Part shown: one piece after another, positions 36,100 to 45,616 of the stretch
Numbering within the stretch: position 1 is the stretch's first letter
Layout of the letters: each line of letters begins with the position of its first letter
Source: Acidimicrobiaceae bacterium
Lineage (GTDB): Bacteria > Actinomycetota > Acidimicrobiia > Acidimicrobiales > RAAP-2
Length of the DNA: 46,558 bases
Assembly: GCA_003169235.1 (NCBI GenBank)
Contig: PMPX01000141.1
Coordinates: 204-46,761 of the forward strand
Direction of reading: 5' to 3'
The notes under the pieces: generated by a model
Seen by the model: only the letters and a program-made list of their open reading frames with translations
Database searches by the model: none
What the model was told of the DNA's origin: nothing
Translations under genes and position numbers: made by a program

Positions 36100-36903
36100 C
36101 TACGTGAGGCTTGCGACGACAAGCTGCCCGTACACATCCTCGATGACGCTGCCGGGTGAGCTCAGATCTCTGGCCTCAGTCCCCACTGGTATCAATATCT
36201 TCGAGGGTGTGACGTAGAGTTCTTTCAACCTCCTGGCAACTTCCTCGTTTGGTGCGAAGAAACGATCAACGACGTTCCCATAGCGGCAACAGACGTACGA
36301 CACGAACACTTCGCTGTCCTCGAGCTTCTCGCTGATTTCAACAACGAACCGTAGCCCCGGATAGCTGTAGCGAAGGGTCGGGATCATGTCCACGCCACTC
36401 TTGGAACCCACAACATGTATGAGGTCGATACCTCGGCTCGCGATGAGCTCGACCACGAATTCGATGAACCCACGACTTCCGACAAACTCCTCGGCGGTCC
36501 AGATCTCATCGACAGCTACCGAATCAAGATGCTCTTCGCCATCGCTCGACATGTCGAGAACGACGCAATACGTTCGAAAGTGGCGACTCTGACCATATAC
36601 GGGAGACACGTCGAGGCGCGGCAGTTCGGACACCAGGTAAAGAATTCCAGAAGGGCGGGGAACCAATGTCAGGCCGTCTCCATCTCCTGACTCCTGTTCT
36701 ATGGAGTAGCCATGCCCGATGATCTTCTCGATGTGCTCGGAGATCTCGGGTGACGTGGAACTCCCGGTGACCTTGACTGCGAACCTGTCGAGAGAAGCAG
36801 ACTGATCGACCTCCGAGAGGAGGCTCTCCCATGTTTCGTTCGAATCGCTCGCCGCCACGTGGCGCACGTCCTTCTGCCAGGGCACGGTAACGATCTTAGC
36901 CAT
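36100..36903 (-). CDS. GT-B (GT4-like) N-terminal domain protein, apparently lacking the C-terminal domain
   Basis: LIASRGIDLIHVVGSKSGVDMIPTLRYSYPGLRFVVEI...CCRYGNVVDRFFAPNEEVARRLKELYVTPSKILIPVGTEARDLSSPG then stops. Confidence 0.6.
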   Translation of the reverse strand: MAKIVTVPWQKDVRHVAASDSNETWESLLSEVDQSASLDRFAVKVTGSSTSPEISEHIEKIIGHGYSIEQESGDGDGLTLVPRPSGILYLVSELPRLDVSPVYGQSRHFRTYCVVLDMSSDGEEHLDSVAVDEIWTAEEFVGSRGFIEFVVELIASRGIDLIHVVGSKSGVDMIPTLRYSYPGLRFVVEISEKLEDSEVFVSYVCCRYGNVVDRFFAPNEEVARRLKELYVTPSKILIPVGTEARDLSSPGSVIEDVYGQLVVASLT

Positions 36904-36992
36904 TGCCCTTACCGGGAAGACAGGGAGGAGGGGGCCGCCCGCTCCGTGCACAGTCGAGGATCGCAGCGTGGTCGGCACCGGAGACAACAAGG

Positions 36993-38051
36993 TCAACGAG
37001 ATCTGCCGCGCACCCGATGCACCAGATGCCCGGCGGTCCGCATCGGTCCGGTCACCCTCCAACTGCTGGATCGCATGACCGCGTCGAACTCGCGCTCGAG
37101 ACGCTCAACCTCTCGTCGAGCGGCGTCTCTCTGCGCTTCGATCCTCGTGACGGTGACGCGTGCTCCCACAAGATCGCGCTCATAGCGATCGACCGCATCG
37201 AGCGCTCCGGGCGGGAGCTGGAGACCTGTCTGGTTCAGCCGTGAGACGACGGTGGAGCGCGTCACATCCCATTGCCGCGCCGCTTCTTCGACTTGAGCCT
37301 CGTCGGCCGCACCCCAAGCACGGGACAGTGAAGTCACTTCACCTGATTCTGCGATTCCATTCAGTACGACAGACCTAATGATGAGTTCCTTCTCCTCCCC
37401 GCGCCGCAACGACTCATCCAAAGCGGGGCCGCTTCCTTCGAAACAAGTGCGCGGTAGTGCGAATCCGCATTTGGGAGACTGGTCCTCGAAGAGGTATTGC
37501 CAGAGATCGAAGGACTTCGGGAACGGGGTCGAGATGCCGCTTGTCGCAACGTAGCCAGGGTGGTCATCCCAAAGCATGGGATCGATCGTCTGTGACGCTA
37601 CCCGCGCTCGAATTACTCGGCCGGGCGCGTGCGACGCGGCCGACCTGAAGGTCTCGACCCAGTGCCCAAAGGCAACGACATTGTCGTCGAGGCACGCAAC
37701 ATAGTCTCCGACCGCCAACGATGAACCCACATTGAAGGCTCGGGCGCGTCCCCCACCGGCCACGCTCCGACAGGTCACTCGTGAACTGAATTCAGGATCG
37801 AAGTCGCGGACCCTGCCCTCAATCGCCTGCACATCACGGCTGCCGACATCATGGGCCATGAGAAGCACTTCGAAGTCTGGACACGACTGGGCCGCCAGCG
37901 ATACCAGCGTGTCCATGAGAAACGCTTCACGTTGCTCCTCCGTACGCACAATGACGCTCAGGAACGGGACCTTTGGAGCACTCCCGGCCGACTCCTCCAC
38001 GACGTCAGCCACCGACGCCGAACCGATGCTGCGCATAGTTGTAATCGACAA
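36993..38051 (-). CDS. GT2 family glycosyltransferase with C-terminal coiled coil
   Basis: PFLSVIVRTEEQREAFLMDTLVSLAAQSCPDFEVLLM, GDYVACLDDNVV, C-term EAQRDAARREVERLEREFDAVMRSSSWRVTGPMR. Confidence 0.8.
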   Translation of the reverse strand: MSITTMRSIGSASVADVVEESAGSAPKVPFLSVIVRTEEQREAFLMDTLVSLAAQSCPDFEVLLMAHDVGSRDVQAIEGRVRDFDPEFSSRVTCRSVAGGGRARAFNVGSSLAVGDYVACLDDNVVAFGHWVETFRSAASHAPGRVIRARVASQTIDPMLWDDHPGYVATSGISTPFPKSFDLWQYLFEDQSPKCGFALPRTCFEGSGPALDESLRRGEEKELIIRSVVLNGIAESGEVTSLSRAWGAADEAQVEEAARQWDVTRSTVVSRLNQTGLQLPPGALDAVDRYERDLVGARVTVTRIEAQRDAARREVERLEREFDAVMRSSSWRVTGPMRTAGHLVHRVRGRSR

Positions 38052-38955
38052 AGGTAGCGACCTTCGCTTCCGGGTCGAGCGGTTCCGGCAAGCTCAAGTC
38101 CGCTTGGCGCCTCCGGAATTCCTCGACGGCACGGCGGTGTTCCGTGTTTCCGCCCTCGAGCAATTCACCACTCCACTTCTCGACTAGGTCCGGTCTTGAG
38201 TACTTCCACGCCATCAGCAACGCTGCTTCTGCCGAGTAATACACCTCTGCGCTGCTGGGCAGCAGGATCCCCTCTCCATTCAACCGCTTGTCGTGGAAGA
38301 CGCACGCCGACGGACGATGCACAACCCGGTAGCCGGCGAGGCGGGCACGCCAGCTCAGATCGACGTCGTCGCAATAGAGGAAGAAGGTCTCCGCATCGAA
38401 GCCTCCGATCTCGCGCAGGAGATCATGACGGATCAGAGCGCATGCCGTCGATGCCCAGCTGGTCGTTCCGTCCCTCACGTCGAATTGCTTCGGATGCTCA
38501 ATTGGAAGCTGTCGTGCCTCCGTGATGCCCACCTCCGCGTCCGCGAACGGTGACAGGAGCTCGACCACGGTGTCCGGGCTCATGTACGAATCGGGATTGA
38601 CGATCAAGATCGCATCGGCATCCGATTCTTTGAGAAGGGCGTTGTGGCCCCCCGCCGATCCCATGTTCCTGCCAAACGGTTGGTACGTGAAGGAAGAAAG
38701 GCCGGAGCAGGTCAAGGACTTGCGGAGTCCGTCGACTGCGTCCGAACCAAGCGTCGGATCGGAGGAGCAGTCTCCAATCTGGAGGGTGAGCGACAGGTCC
38801 GGCCAGCACCTGCGGGCAACGGCGACTGCGGCCCGCACTCCTTGCAGGAACCGATCGACCTGACCGGGCTCAGGATGGTACAGGACCGAGTGGATACCGA
38901 TCGATGACGGGACGTGAGATCGCGAAGAGCTCCGGGGAGTTTGCTCAGTGTTCAC
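38005..38955 (-). CDS. GT2 family glycosyltransferase (rhamnosyltransferase-like)
   Basis: GRNMGSAGGHNALLKESDADAILIVNPDSYMSPDTV, GGFDAETFFLYCDDVDLSWRARLAGYRVVHRPSACVFHDKR. Confidence 0.88.
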   Translation of the reverse strand: MNTEQTPRSSSRSHVPSSIGIHSVLYHPEPGQVDRFLQGVRAAVAVARRCWPDLSLTLQIGDCSSDPTLGSDAVDGLRKSLTCSGLSSFTYQPFGRNMGSAGGHNALLKESDADAILIVNPDSYMSPDTVVELLSPFADAEVGITEARQLPIEHPKQFDVRDGTTSWASTACALIRHDLLREIGGFDAETFFLYCDDVDLSWRARLAGYRVVHRPSACVFHDKRLNGEGILLPSSAEVYYSAEAALLMAWKYSRPDLVEKWSGELLEGGNTEHRRAVEEFRRRQADLSLPEPLDPEAKVATFVDYNYAQHRFGVGG

Positions 38956-38968
38956 GGACCGGCCTCTG

Positions 38969-40075
38969 TCATTGATCCTCTGTCATTGACGACACAAGTG
39001 TCGCGATGCCCTGTTGCAGGGTCCACTTGGGCTGATAGGCGAGCTCCTTCGCCGCGGCCTCGATGTCCGTGATCGCCGCCCGCACGTCACCGTCCCGGAA
39101 CTGGCCGCTCACCGCTGGCTCGGGAGCGTCAAAGGCGGCTGCGATCGTCCGGGCGACGTCATGGATCGAGACGGTCGTCCCGGAACCGATATCGACGACC
39201 CGAGCTCGTTCCGGTGGGCGGGCCAAGGCGGCCAATATGGAGTCGACCACGTCTTCGACGTACACGAAGTCTCGCAGGATCCTTCCATCCTCATAGACGT
39301 TCAACCGGCCGCCTCGTCGTGCCGATGTTGCAAAGAACGTGACGACGCCGGTATAGGCGTTCGTCGGGGATTGGCCGGGTCCGTAGACGTTTTGAAATCG
39401 CAGAGTGGAAAGCCGTGTCCCTGTTGCGGCGCACCAGGCGGAGAGTATGTGCTCCTGCGCCAATTTTGTCGCGCCATAGATGCTCGTCGGATGGGGCGAT
39501 GTCCGATGAGCGGCGCTCGGGCGAGGTGACGCAACTCCGCCATCGGGCCCAATCGGGTCCCATTGGGCGCCCTCCAAGGCGGCGTGGGTGCGGGGACCCG
39601 GATAGAACGCGGCCCCGCCCGGCGTGACCCACTCGCCCTCTCCGTACACGGCGCGGGACGAACTGAGCACAATGTGGTCGGGAACGATGCCTGCGCGCAT
39701 CAGTGCATCGAGCATCTCCGTGGTGCCGACAACGTTCACACGGCCGTGCCGGGACGCCTCCAGGAGTGACTGACCAGTGCCCGTTTCAGCAGCGAGGTGC
39801 ACGACGTGACTCGGACGCACGAGTTTGAGCACAGCGTCCCACTCGGATGTGGCGGTCACGTCGACCGGGAGAAGCTCGACTTCGTCATTGAGGCGAGGCG
39901 GGCGACCGGACGATGCATGGACCTGAGGATGCAGAACGTCGACCACGACGACACGGGCACCCGACTCGACCAGCTTCGACGCCAAAACGCACCCGATGAA
40001 GCCTGCGCCACCGGTTACCAGAACGGGACCTTTCGACAGTTCCATGGGTTGGGTCGCGATCGTTCGTCCGTTCAT
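38969..40075 (-). CDS. NAD-dependent epimerase/dehydratase (sugar-nucleotide)
   Basis: VLVTGGAGFIGCVLASKLVESGARVVVVDVL, SIYGATKLAQEH (YxxxK), RFQNVYGPGQSPTNAYTGVVTFF. Confidence 0.88.
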   Translation of the reverse strand: MNGRTIATQPMELSKGPVLVTGGAGFIGCVLASKLVESGARVVVVDVLHPQVHASSGRPPRLNDEVELLPVDVTATSEWDAVLKLVRPSHVVHLAAETGTGQSLLEASRHGRVNVVGTTEMLDALMRAGIVPDHIVLSSSRAVYGEGEWVTPGGAAFYPGPRTHAALEGAQWDPIGPDGGVASPRPSAAHRTSPHPTSIYGATKLAQEHILSAWCAATGTRLSTLRFQNVYGPGQSPTNAYTGVVTFFATSARRGGRLNVYEDGRILRDFVYVEDVVDSILAALARPPERARVVDIGSGTTVSIHDVARTIAAAFDAPEPAVSGQFRDGDVRAAITDIEAAAKELAYQPKWTLQQGIATLVSSMTEDQ

Positions 40076-40273
40076 GGATCAAAGACGGGCCAGCTGCCCC
40101 GCTCAGTATACGCAGCAGGGGTCCTGCGCCATGGCCACGGCGCTGCGGATCGGGCCAGGTCCACCCAGGTCGGCGGCCGGATGCCAGGCGCCGACTTCTG
40201 CACTTTCCGACGGGCCGGGCAGCCCCCTCCGTCCGGCATGGTCCTGCCGGCACCGCCGTCGACTGAATTCTGC

Positions 40274-41515
40274 TCACGTGAAGTACCAACCCTTCACGAA
40301 CAACGCCTCACAAAAGGCGGCCAAGCCGATCCAGATCACGAGGCCCGGGACCAGGAAGAACCTTCTGCGGAGCAGGACCCCGGCGAGAACCGGATAGATA
40401 CCCAGGCTGTCGGTAGTGAGCCGCACGGCCGCTTCAGGATTGTCGACGCCGTAAAAGACCTGTGTGGACATGGCGGGAATGAGAAGGGCCAATGCCGAGT
40501 AGACGCAGAACGAGAGAGGCAATCTTCGACGTTTCGCGGAGACCACGCTGACGAGGTAATACAGGAATACGAAGAGCGCGACTAGCTCGAACGAGACATT
40601 CACAACGCGAACGATGCTGAAATTGCTGTGCGAAATCCCAGGTGGTGGTTTCGCAATGAGATCTCGGAGCACGCCGATCAGCGAGCTGAAAGGGAATACG
40701 GTCCTTCGATTGAAGGTACCTTGCTCCGTCACAAAGGTGATCGGATTTCCGTAGCGAACAGCGAGCCAGGCTCCCCAAGCAAGAAATCCACTGATCGAGA
40801 TCGCACCGTAGAGGCCCGTTCTCCAGTACGCCCGCCTCGGCAAGACGGCGACGACTACCGCGACCGAAAGGCAGACCCCAAGAGGAGAGAAGGCGGTCGC
40901 AATGCCAGCAACGAGGGCAGCGGGTAGGAGCCGATCCTTCGAGATCAAAAGGACCGTGAGCGCGCTCAGTGCGACGAAGGCTCCCTCGGGATACGCGGAG
41001 AGGAGAAACACAGATCCGGGTGACCACACATAGAGCGCCGTGGCCAGACGGGTGGTTGCCTCCGAGCACATGGTGCGGATTGCCGCGTACACGAGTGGGA
41101 CTGAAAGCAAGAAGGCGAGCCAGGCGACCCCCAACCCGGAGGCATCGAGGGGCAGCCGGTGAAAAGTGACCGATTCGGCGAGGCGAACGAGTACGACGTA
41201 GCCCGGGAAGAAGACGGTGGACCTCTCGAATGGGTACCAGTGATTGGCTAGTCCCAGATACCATCCGGTATCCCAGCGGAGGAGCGACGTTGCTGCATTC
41301 CCGCCACGACCCCCTGGCGCGTAACTGCCACCGGAGAAGTTGGAAATCACGACTTCGTTGATCGCCAACCCGAAGGCCAGACGAGAAAGCGCCAACCCGC
41401 CCACGAACATTCGACGGCGCTTCACTGGTGAAGTCTGGCGGGCGTGCTCGCCGCGCCCGTTGATTGGATCGGAACGCCTAACCGGAACGGAGGGCTCCAG
41501 CATATCGAAGGTCAA
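40274..41515 (-). CDS. PIG-V-like polytopic mannosyltransferase family membrane protein
   Basis: LLRWDTGWYLGLANHWYPFE, FFPGYVVLVRL, LSAYPEGAFVALSAL; about ten hydrophobic segments. Confidence 0.7.
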   Translation of the reverse strand: MTFDMLEPSVPVRRSDPINGRGEHARQTSPVKRRRMFVGGLALSRLAFGLAINEVVISNFSGGSYAPGGRGGNAATSLLRWDTGWYLGLANHWYPFERSTVFFPGYVVLVRLAESVTFHRLPLDASGLGVAWLAFLLSVPLVYAAIRTMCSEATTRLATALYVWSPGSVFLLSAYPEGAFVALSALTVLLISKDRLLPAALVAGIATAFSPLGVCLSVAVVVAVLPRRAYWRTGLYGAISISGFLAWGAWLAVRYGNPITFVTEQGTFNRRTVFPFSSLIGVLRDLIAKPPPGISHSNFSIVRVVNVSFELVALFVFLYYLVSVVSAKRRRLPLSFCVYSALALLIPAMSTQVFYGVDNPEAAVRLTTDSLGIYPVLAGVLLRRRFFLVPGLVIWIGLAAFCEALFVKGWYFT

Positions 41516-41992
41516 CTATAGCGGCGCCACCGCTTCACACTTCGTTGCGACACCCTTCGCCCATTCTGTTCGTCGGCGGAAGTTCGATCTCGGAGAGAAC
41601 GCGGTCTCGGGAGTGTTGTCGCTCCAGAAGGACGGGTTGAGTTTGAATACCTCTTCCCCATCGCGCCCCTACGAACGTCGAAACGGGAGCGGTGCTGCCG
41701 TCTTGGGCAACTACATTTCGATCGGAGCGTTGGGCACACCGCTCCGGGGATGCGTGTTCTCGGTCGACGGACAAATGCATCGGGAGGCGCCTACGTCGTG
41801 TCGACGGGATTCCCTTCCACGTCGCAGTATGTGCGAGCAGGGTCGACCGCACCGGGGCACGAAAGACGGGGTGGATGGGGCAGCGCGGCTCTCGTCCCGA
41901 TCAGCGGCAGCTTGCCATGAGACACCGGGTGCTTCGGCTATCGTTGCCCCAATGTTTTCCCTGGTCAGAAGAGTTCAATTCCGGTCTGTGCC

Positions 41993-44041
41993 ATGAGCCC
42001 AGCTTCAGACGTTCCGCCAGATGACCTCGGATCACCGGACAACGAAGCACTACTCCTGCGCCTACAGGCGGCGGAGGCCCAAATCGAGTCGCTCCAGCAC
42101 GCGCGAATTGCCCAGGAGGGACTTGCTGACCAGTTGACAGCCGCCTTGAACGCGCCCCAGGTTCCAGCACACGCGACCCAGCCGGCGGCGCCCATCGGAG
42201 CAGCCTCCGTTCGAGCCGCGGCGGGCCGAATCCGTCGGCGCCTGCGTGCGGCCGTGGCTCCCAAGACTCCGGGCGCGGTGAAAGTCGACGCCCCCGGCCC
42301 GGAACCAGTCGAGCCGGACGAACCAACGGACAGTCGCTACCCGGTCTGGATCAAGCTCTACGACACGGTCGACGCCGATGCGCGGTCAACGATCTTGGCG
42401 CGCCTCGATGCCCTCAGCGCTCCCCCGCTGATCTCCATCATCCTTCCCGTGTACAACGCACCCGAGCATTTCCTGCGTCAAGCCATCGATTCGGTGCGAG
42501 GTCAGCTGTACCGGAATTGGGAGCTCTGCATCTCGGACGACCACTCGAGCGAACCATATGTGGCCAAGGTGCTCGAGGAGTACCGCGTGCTCGATGATCG
42601 CATCAGGGTGGTCTACCGGGACACGAACGGGCACATCTCGGCCTGCTCCAACTCGGCACTTACCCTCGCCTCCGGGAAGTGGCTCTGTCTCATGGACCAT
42701 GACGACCTGCTGTCCGAACATGCGCTTGCCATGGCTGTGCTCGCGATCGACGAAGTCCCCGATGCCGGCTTGCTGTTCAGCGACGAAGATCACATCTCGG
42801 GCAAAGGCGAGCGGGCATTCCCCTACTTCAAGCCGGATTTCGACCCGTTGCTCATCCTCGGTCAGAACTACTTCTCGCACTTGTCCATGATGCGCTCCGA
42901 TCTCGTGGCGGACGTGGGAGGCTTTCGCACCGGAGTCGAGGGAAGTCAGGACTGGGACCTCGTGCTCCGGGTGCTGGAGCAGATCGAGCCTTCGCAGGTC
43001 ATCCACATTCCACACGTCCTGTATCACTGGCGGTCTCACGCCGAGTCGACGGCGTCGAGTATCTCGGCGAAGCCGTACGTTGTCGAGGCCTCACGTCGAG
43101 TCGTGCAAGACCACCTCGACCGGATCGGGATCGATGCCACCGCGAAGAACATTCCGGGAACGAGCTTCAACCGGATCTTGTGGAATCTCGGTGACAATCC
43201 CCCGCGAGCCAGTGTGATCATCCTGCCGCGAACGGGACCTCGGCTCTGTCGATGCATTGACAGCATCCGGATCCGTTCGACCTATCCGAACATGGAGATC
43301 GTCCTGCTCGACGATGGTGGTTTCCGCCCACCAATGCGGGAGTACTTACGCGACCACGGAGAGGGACTCACGGTGATTGCGCATGACGCGGACATCAGCG
43401 ATTCGGCCCAGCGCAATCTGGCTGTGGCGGCCGCCAGCGGGGACTTCCTTTTCTTCGTCCATGACGACGTCGAGGTGCTCTCGGACTCGTGGCTCGAAGA
43501 GATGGTCGGGGTACTGCAGTACCCCGGGGTCGGAGCGGTCGGCGCCAAACTCTTCTACTCCGACCTCACCATCCAGCATGCGGGCCTCATCCTCGGTATC
43601 GGAGGGACCGTGGGGTATCCGCATCGGCAGTATTTCGACCGGCTTTCGCCCGGGTACTTCGGACGATTGATGCTGACCCAATGCGCCTCGGCCGTCAGCT
43701 GGGCATGCATGGGTGTCCGCCGCGATGCGTTCGACGCGATCGGTGGCTTCAGCGAAGAGCATTTCACTGGGATGTTCGGAGACGTCGACTTCTGCCTACG
43801 CCTCAATCAGGCGGGATGGCGAACAGGATGGACGCCCCACGCCGAGTTGATCCACTTTGAACTCCCGGCGGACACACGAGCAACCGACGGGGAGAATGCC
43901 GTGCGCTTTGATCGAGACATCCGGATGCTGCGCTCGACCTGGGGTTCCTGGATCGAGAACGACCCGGCGTACAACCCGAATCTCTCTTTGGCACACGAGA
44001 CCTTCCCCCTGGCCTGGCCGCCGCGGAAGACCCTCGTCTGA
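41993..44041 (+). CDS. GT2 family glycosyltransferase, two GT domains with N-terminal coiled coil (682 aa)
   Basis: ISIILPVYNAPEHFLRQAIDSVRGQLYRNWELCISDDHSS, CLMDHDDLLSEHAL, FSDEDHISG, FFVHDDVEVLSDSWLEEM, MFGDVDFCLRLNQAGW. Confidence 0.9.
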   Translation: MSPASDVPPDDLGSPDNEALLLRLQAAEAQIESLQHARIAQEGLADQLTAALNAPQVPAHATQPAAPIGAASVRAAAGRIRRRLRAAVAPKTPGAVKVDAPGPEPVEPDEPTDSRYPVWIKLYDTVDADARSTILARLDALSAPPLISIILPVYNAPEHFLRQAIDSVRGQLYRNWELCISDDHSSEPYVAKVLEEYRVLDDRIRVVYRDTNGHISACSNSALTLASGKWLCLMDHDDLLSEHALAMAVLAIDEVPDAGLLFSDEDHISGKGERAFPYFKPDFDPLLILGQNYFSHLSMMRSDLVADVGGFRTGVEGSQDWDLVLRVLEQIEPSQVIHIPHVLYHWRSHAESTASSISAKPYVVEASRRVVQDHLDRIGIDATAKNIPGTSFNRILWNLGDNPPRASVIILPRTGPRLCRCIDSIRIRSTYPNMEIVLLDDGGFRPPMREYLRDHGEGLTVIAHDADISDSAQRNLAVAAASGDFLFFVHDDVEVLSDSWLEEMVGVLQYPGVGAVGAKLFYSDLTIQHAGLILGIGGTVGYPHRQYFDRLSPGYFGRLMLTQCASAVSWACMGVRRDAFDAIGGFSEEHFTGMFGDVDFCLRLNQAGWRTGWTPHAELIHFELPADTRATDGENAVRFDRDIRMLRSTWGSWIENDPAYNPNLSLAHETFPLAWPPRKTLV

Positions 44042-44085
44042 CCAGGGACCGTCGACCGACGGACACGGAGGCGCAGGGGACCGTC

Positions 44086-45453
44086 TCAGAATTGACCGGT
44101 GGCGAGCTGGTCGATCACGGCGAGCGCGGGCAGAAGGACGCCGATCAACAGCAGCCCCCGGACGCGGATGGCGCGCATGAGCACCAGACCGACGATCGGG
44201 AGAAGCGGCAGCGCGTACCGCGACGGTGCGTAGAAGTCGTAATGACCCTCGATGAAATTCAGCAAGGGAAAACCCGCGGCAAGGGCAATGATGCCGATGA
44301 AGATCGCCGCTGCCATGGCACGTAGCTGCGGTCGGCCGACGGGGCCCTGCAGGACGAGGAGTCCCGCGAGGCTTCCGTAGACCGACAGGTTCCAGAACCA
44401 GTAGAGCGGCGCCGGCGCGTACGCGATGAGATCTGACAGTGCCTGCTGAATGCCGTTGAAGAACGTCGATGGACGCGGGTACGGGGTGGTCGAGAAGCCC
44501 TGCAGCACATGCAGAACCACACTCGGGGGGACGGTTGCACGCGCCTGCTGCAAGAGCAACCAGCCCCCATAACTGATCACGACTCCGAGGAACATGGCCG
44601 AGCTGCAGCCATACCTGCGCCAGAGATCCGCTCTCGACTGCCGGCGGCGCTGCGCGACGTCAAAGATCAGAAGCCCGACGAGGAGCACGAACGGCACGAC
44701 GACGAAGAGGCCCTTCATGAGGCCGATCAACAGCCCCACCACGAGCCCGATGCTCACCAGCGCGGTCTGCCGTCTCCGCGCCACGAGGAAGGTTGCCACC
44801 ACGAGCGCACCCGCGGCGACAGCCGAGCTGTCGTTGGTAACCGTCGACGCCGCATGTACCTGCACAGGGCTCAACAGGCAGACGGACAGCACGCCGCAGA
44901 GCTCGAGCAGGCTCAGATCCGCCAGCCACCCCACCCATACCAGCAGGCCGGCTCCGACGATGCTCCAGATGAACCCCCCCCAGCGGGCGTCCACGAGCGC
45001 GGTCTGGGGTGAGACGTTGGTGCGGGCAGTCAGGACATACGGGAGGTATCCGAGCGGACCCTGCTGCACGGCTTCGTAGCTGTAGCCACCGGCTGGCAGG
45101 TCCGCGGGATTCCGTTGGGTCACACTGCAGCCGTGCGGTGGCAGGTCGAATCCCCCGAGACAGCTGATCATTCGCATCGTCGTCTGGGAGAGATGATCAC
45201 CGGACCGAGGCAGGTGGCCGTGGGTCAGGTCCAACACATAGTCATAGTGCGCGCCCTCGTCGAAGACGTCGAATCCTTGTTGGTGTCGTTGATGGCTGCC
45301 TACGGCGAGCGCCGCCAGCAGTACGACGATGGCGATGACGAGTGACCAGACGATCCAATACCGTCCGGCGCGTTCATGGTGGTGCGACCTCGTCGAGGGC
45401 CTCTTCCCCGCCCACGCCAGAAGCGAGGTTCCCACCGCCCGAGGCCCAAGCAC
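44086..45453 (-). CDS. Polytopic membrane protein, DUF2142/GT-C-like
   Basis: FDVFDEGAHYDYVLDLTHGHLP near N-terminus, about ten TM segments, Arg/Tyr-rich C-terminal loop (FYAPSRYALPLLPIVGLVL). Confidence 0.65.
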   Translation of the reverse strand: MLGPRAVGTSLLAWAGKRPSTRSHHHERAGRYWIVWSLVIAIVVLLAALAVGSHQRHQQGFDVFDEGAHYDYVLDLTHGHLPRSGDHLSQTTMRMISCLGGFDLPPHGCSVTQRNPADLPAGGYSYEAVQQGPLGYLPYVLTARTNVSPQTALVDARWGGFIWSIVGAGLLVWVGWLADLSLLELCGVLSVCLLSPVQVHAASTVTNDSSAVAAGALVVATFLVARRRQTALVSIGLVVGLLIGLMKGLFVVVPFVLLVGLLIFDVAQRRRQSRADLWRRYGCSSAMFLGVVISYGGWLLLQQARATVPPSVVLHVLQGFSTTPYPRPSTFFNGIQQALSDLIAYAPAPLYWFWNLSVYGSLAGLLVLQGPVGRPQLRAMAAAIFIGIIALAAGFPLLNFIEGHYDFYAPSRYALPLLPIVGLVLMRAIRVRGLLLIGVLLPALAVIDQLATGQF

Positions 45454-45616
45454 CTGGGCAGCATAGACGACTGCCTCATCGGCCCTTCGGCATTACGAAC
45501 CGGTCTTCGGCACCAAGCGCGTGCGCGCATGACTCGAGGCGCACCGCGTGCATGCGGAACGGCGTCCGTGATGACCACCCGCACACGTCGTCGTTGACCG
45601 GCCGCGACCGAGACGT

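Noticed and set aside
41340-41996. Plus-strand ORF of 218 aa before the GT2 gene
   Set aside because: First part is antisense to the PIG-V-like gene and the rest has no recognisable domain or clear RBS.
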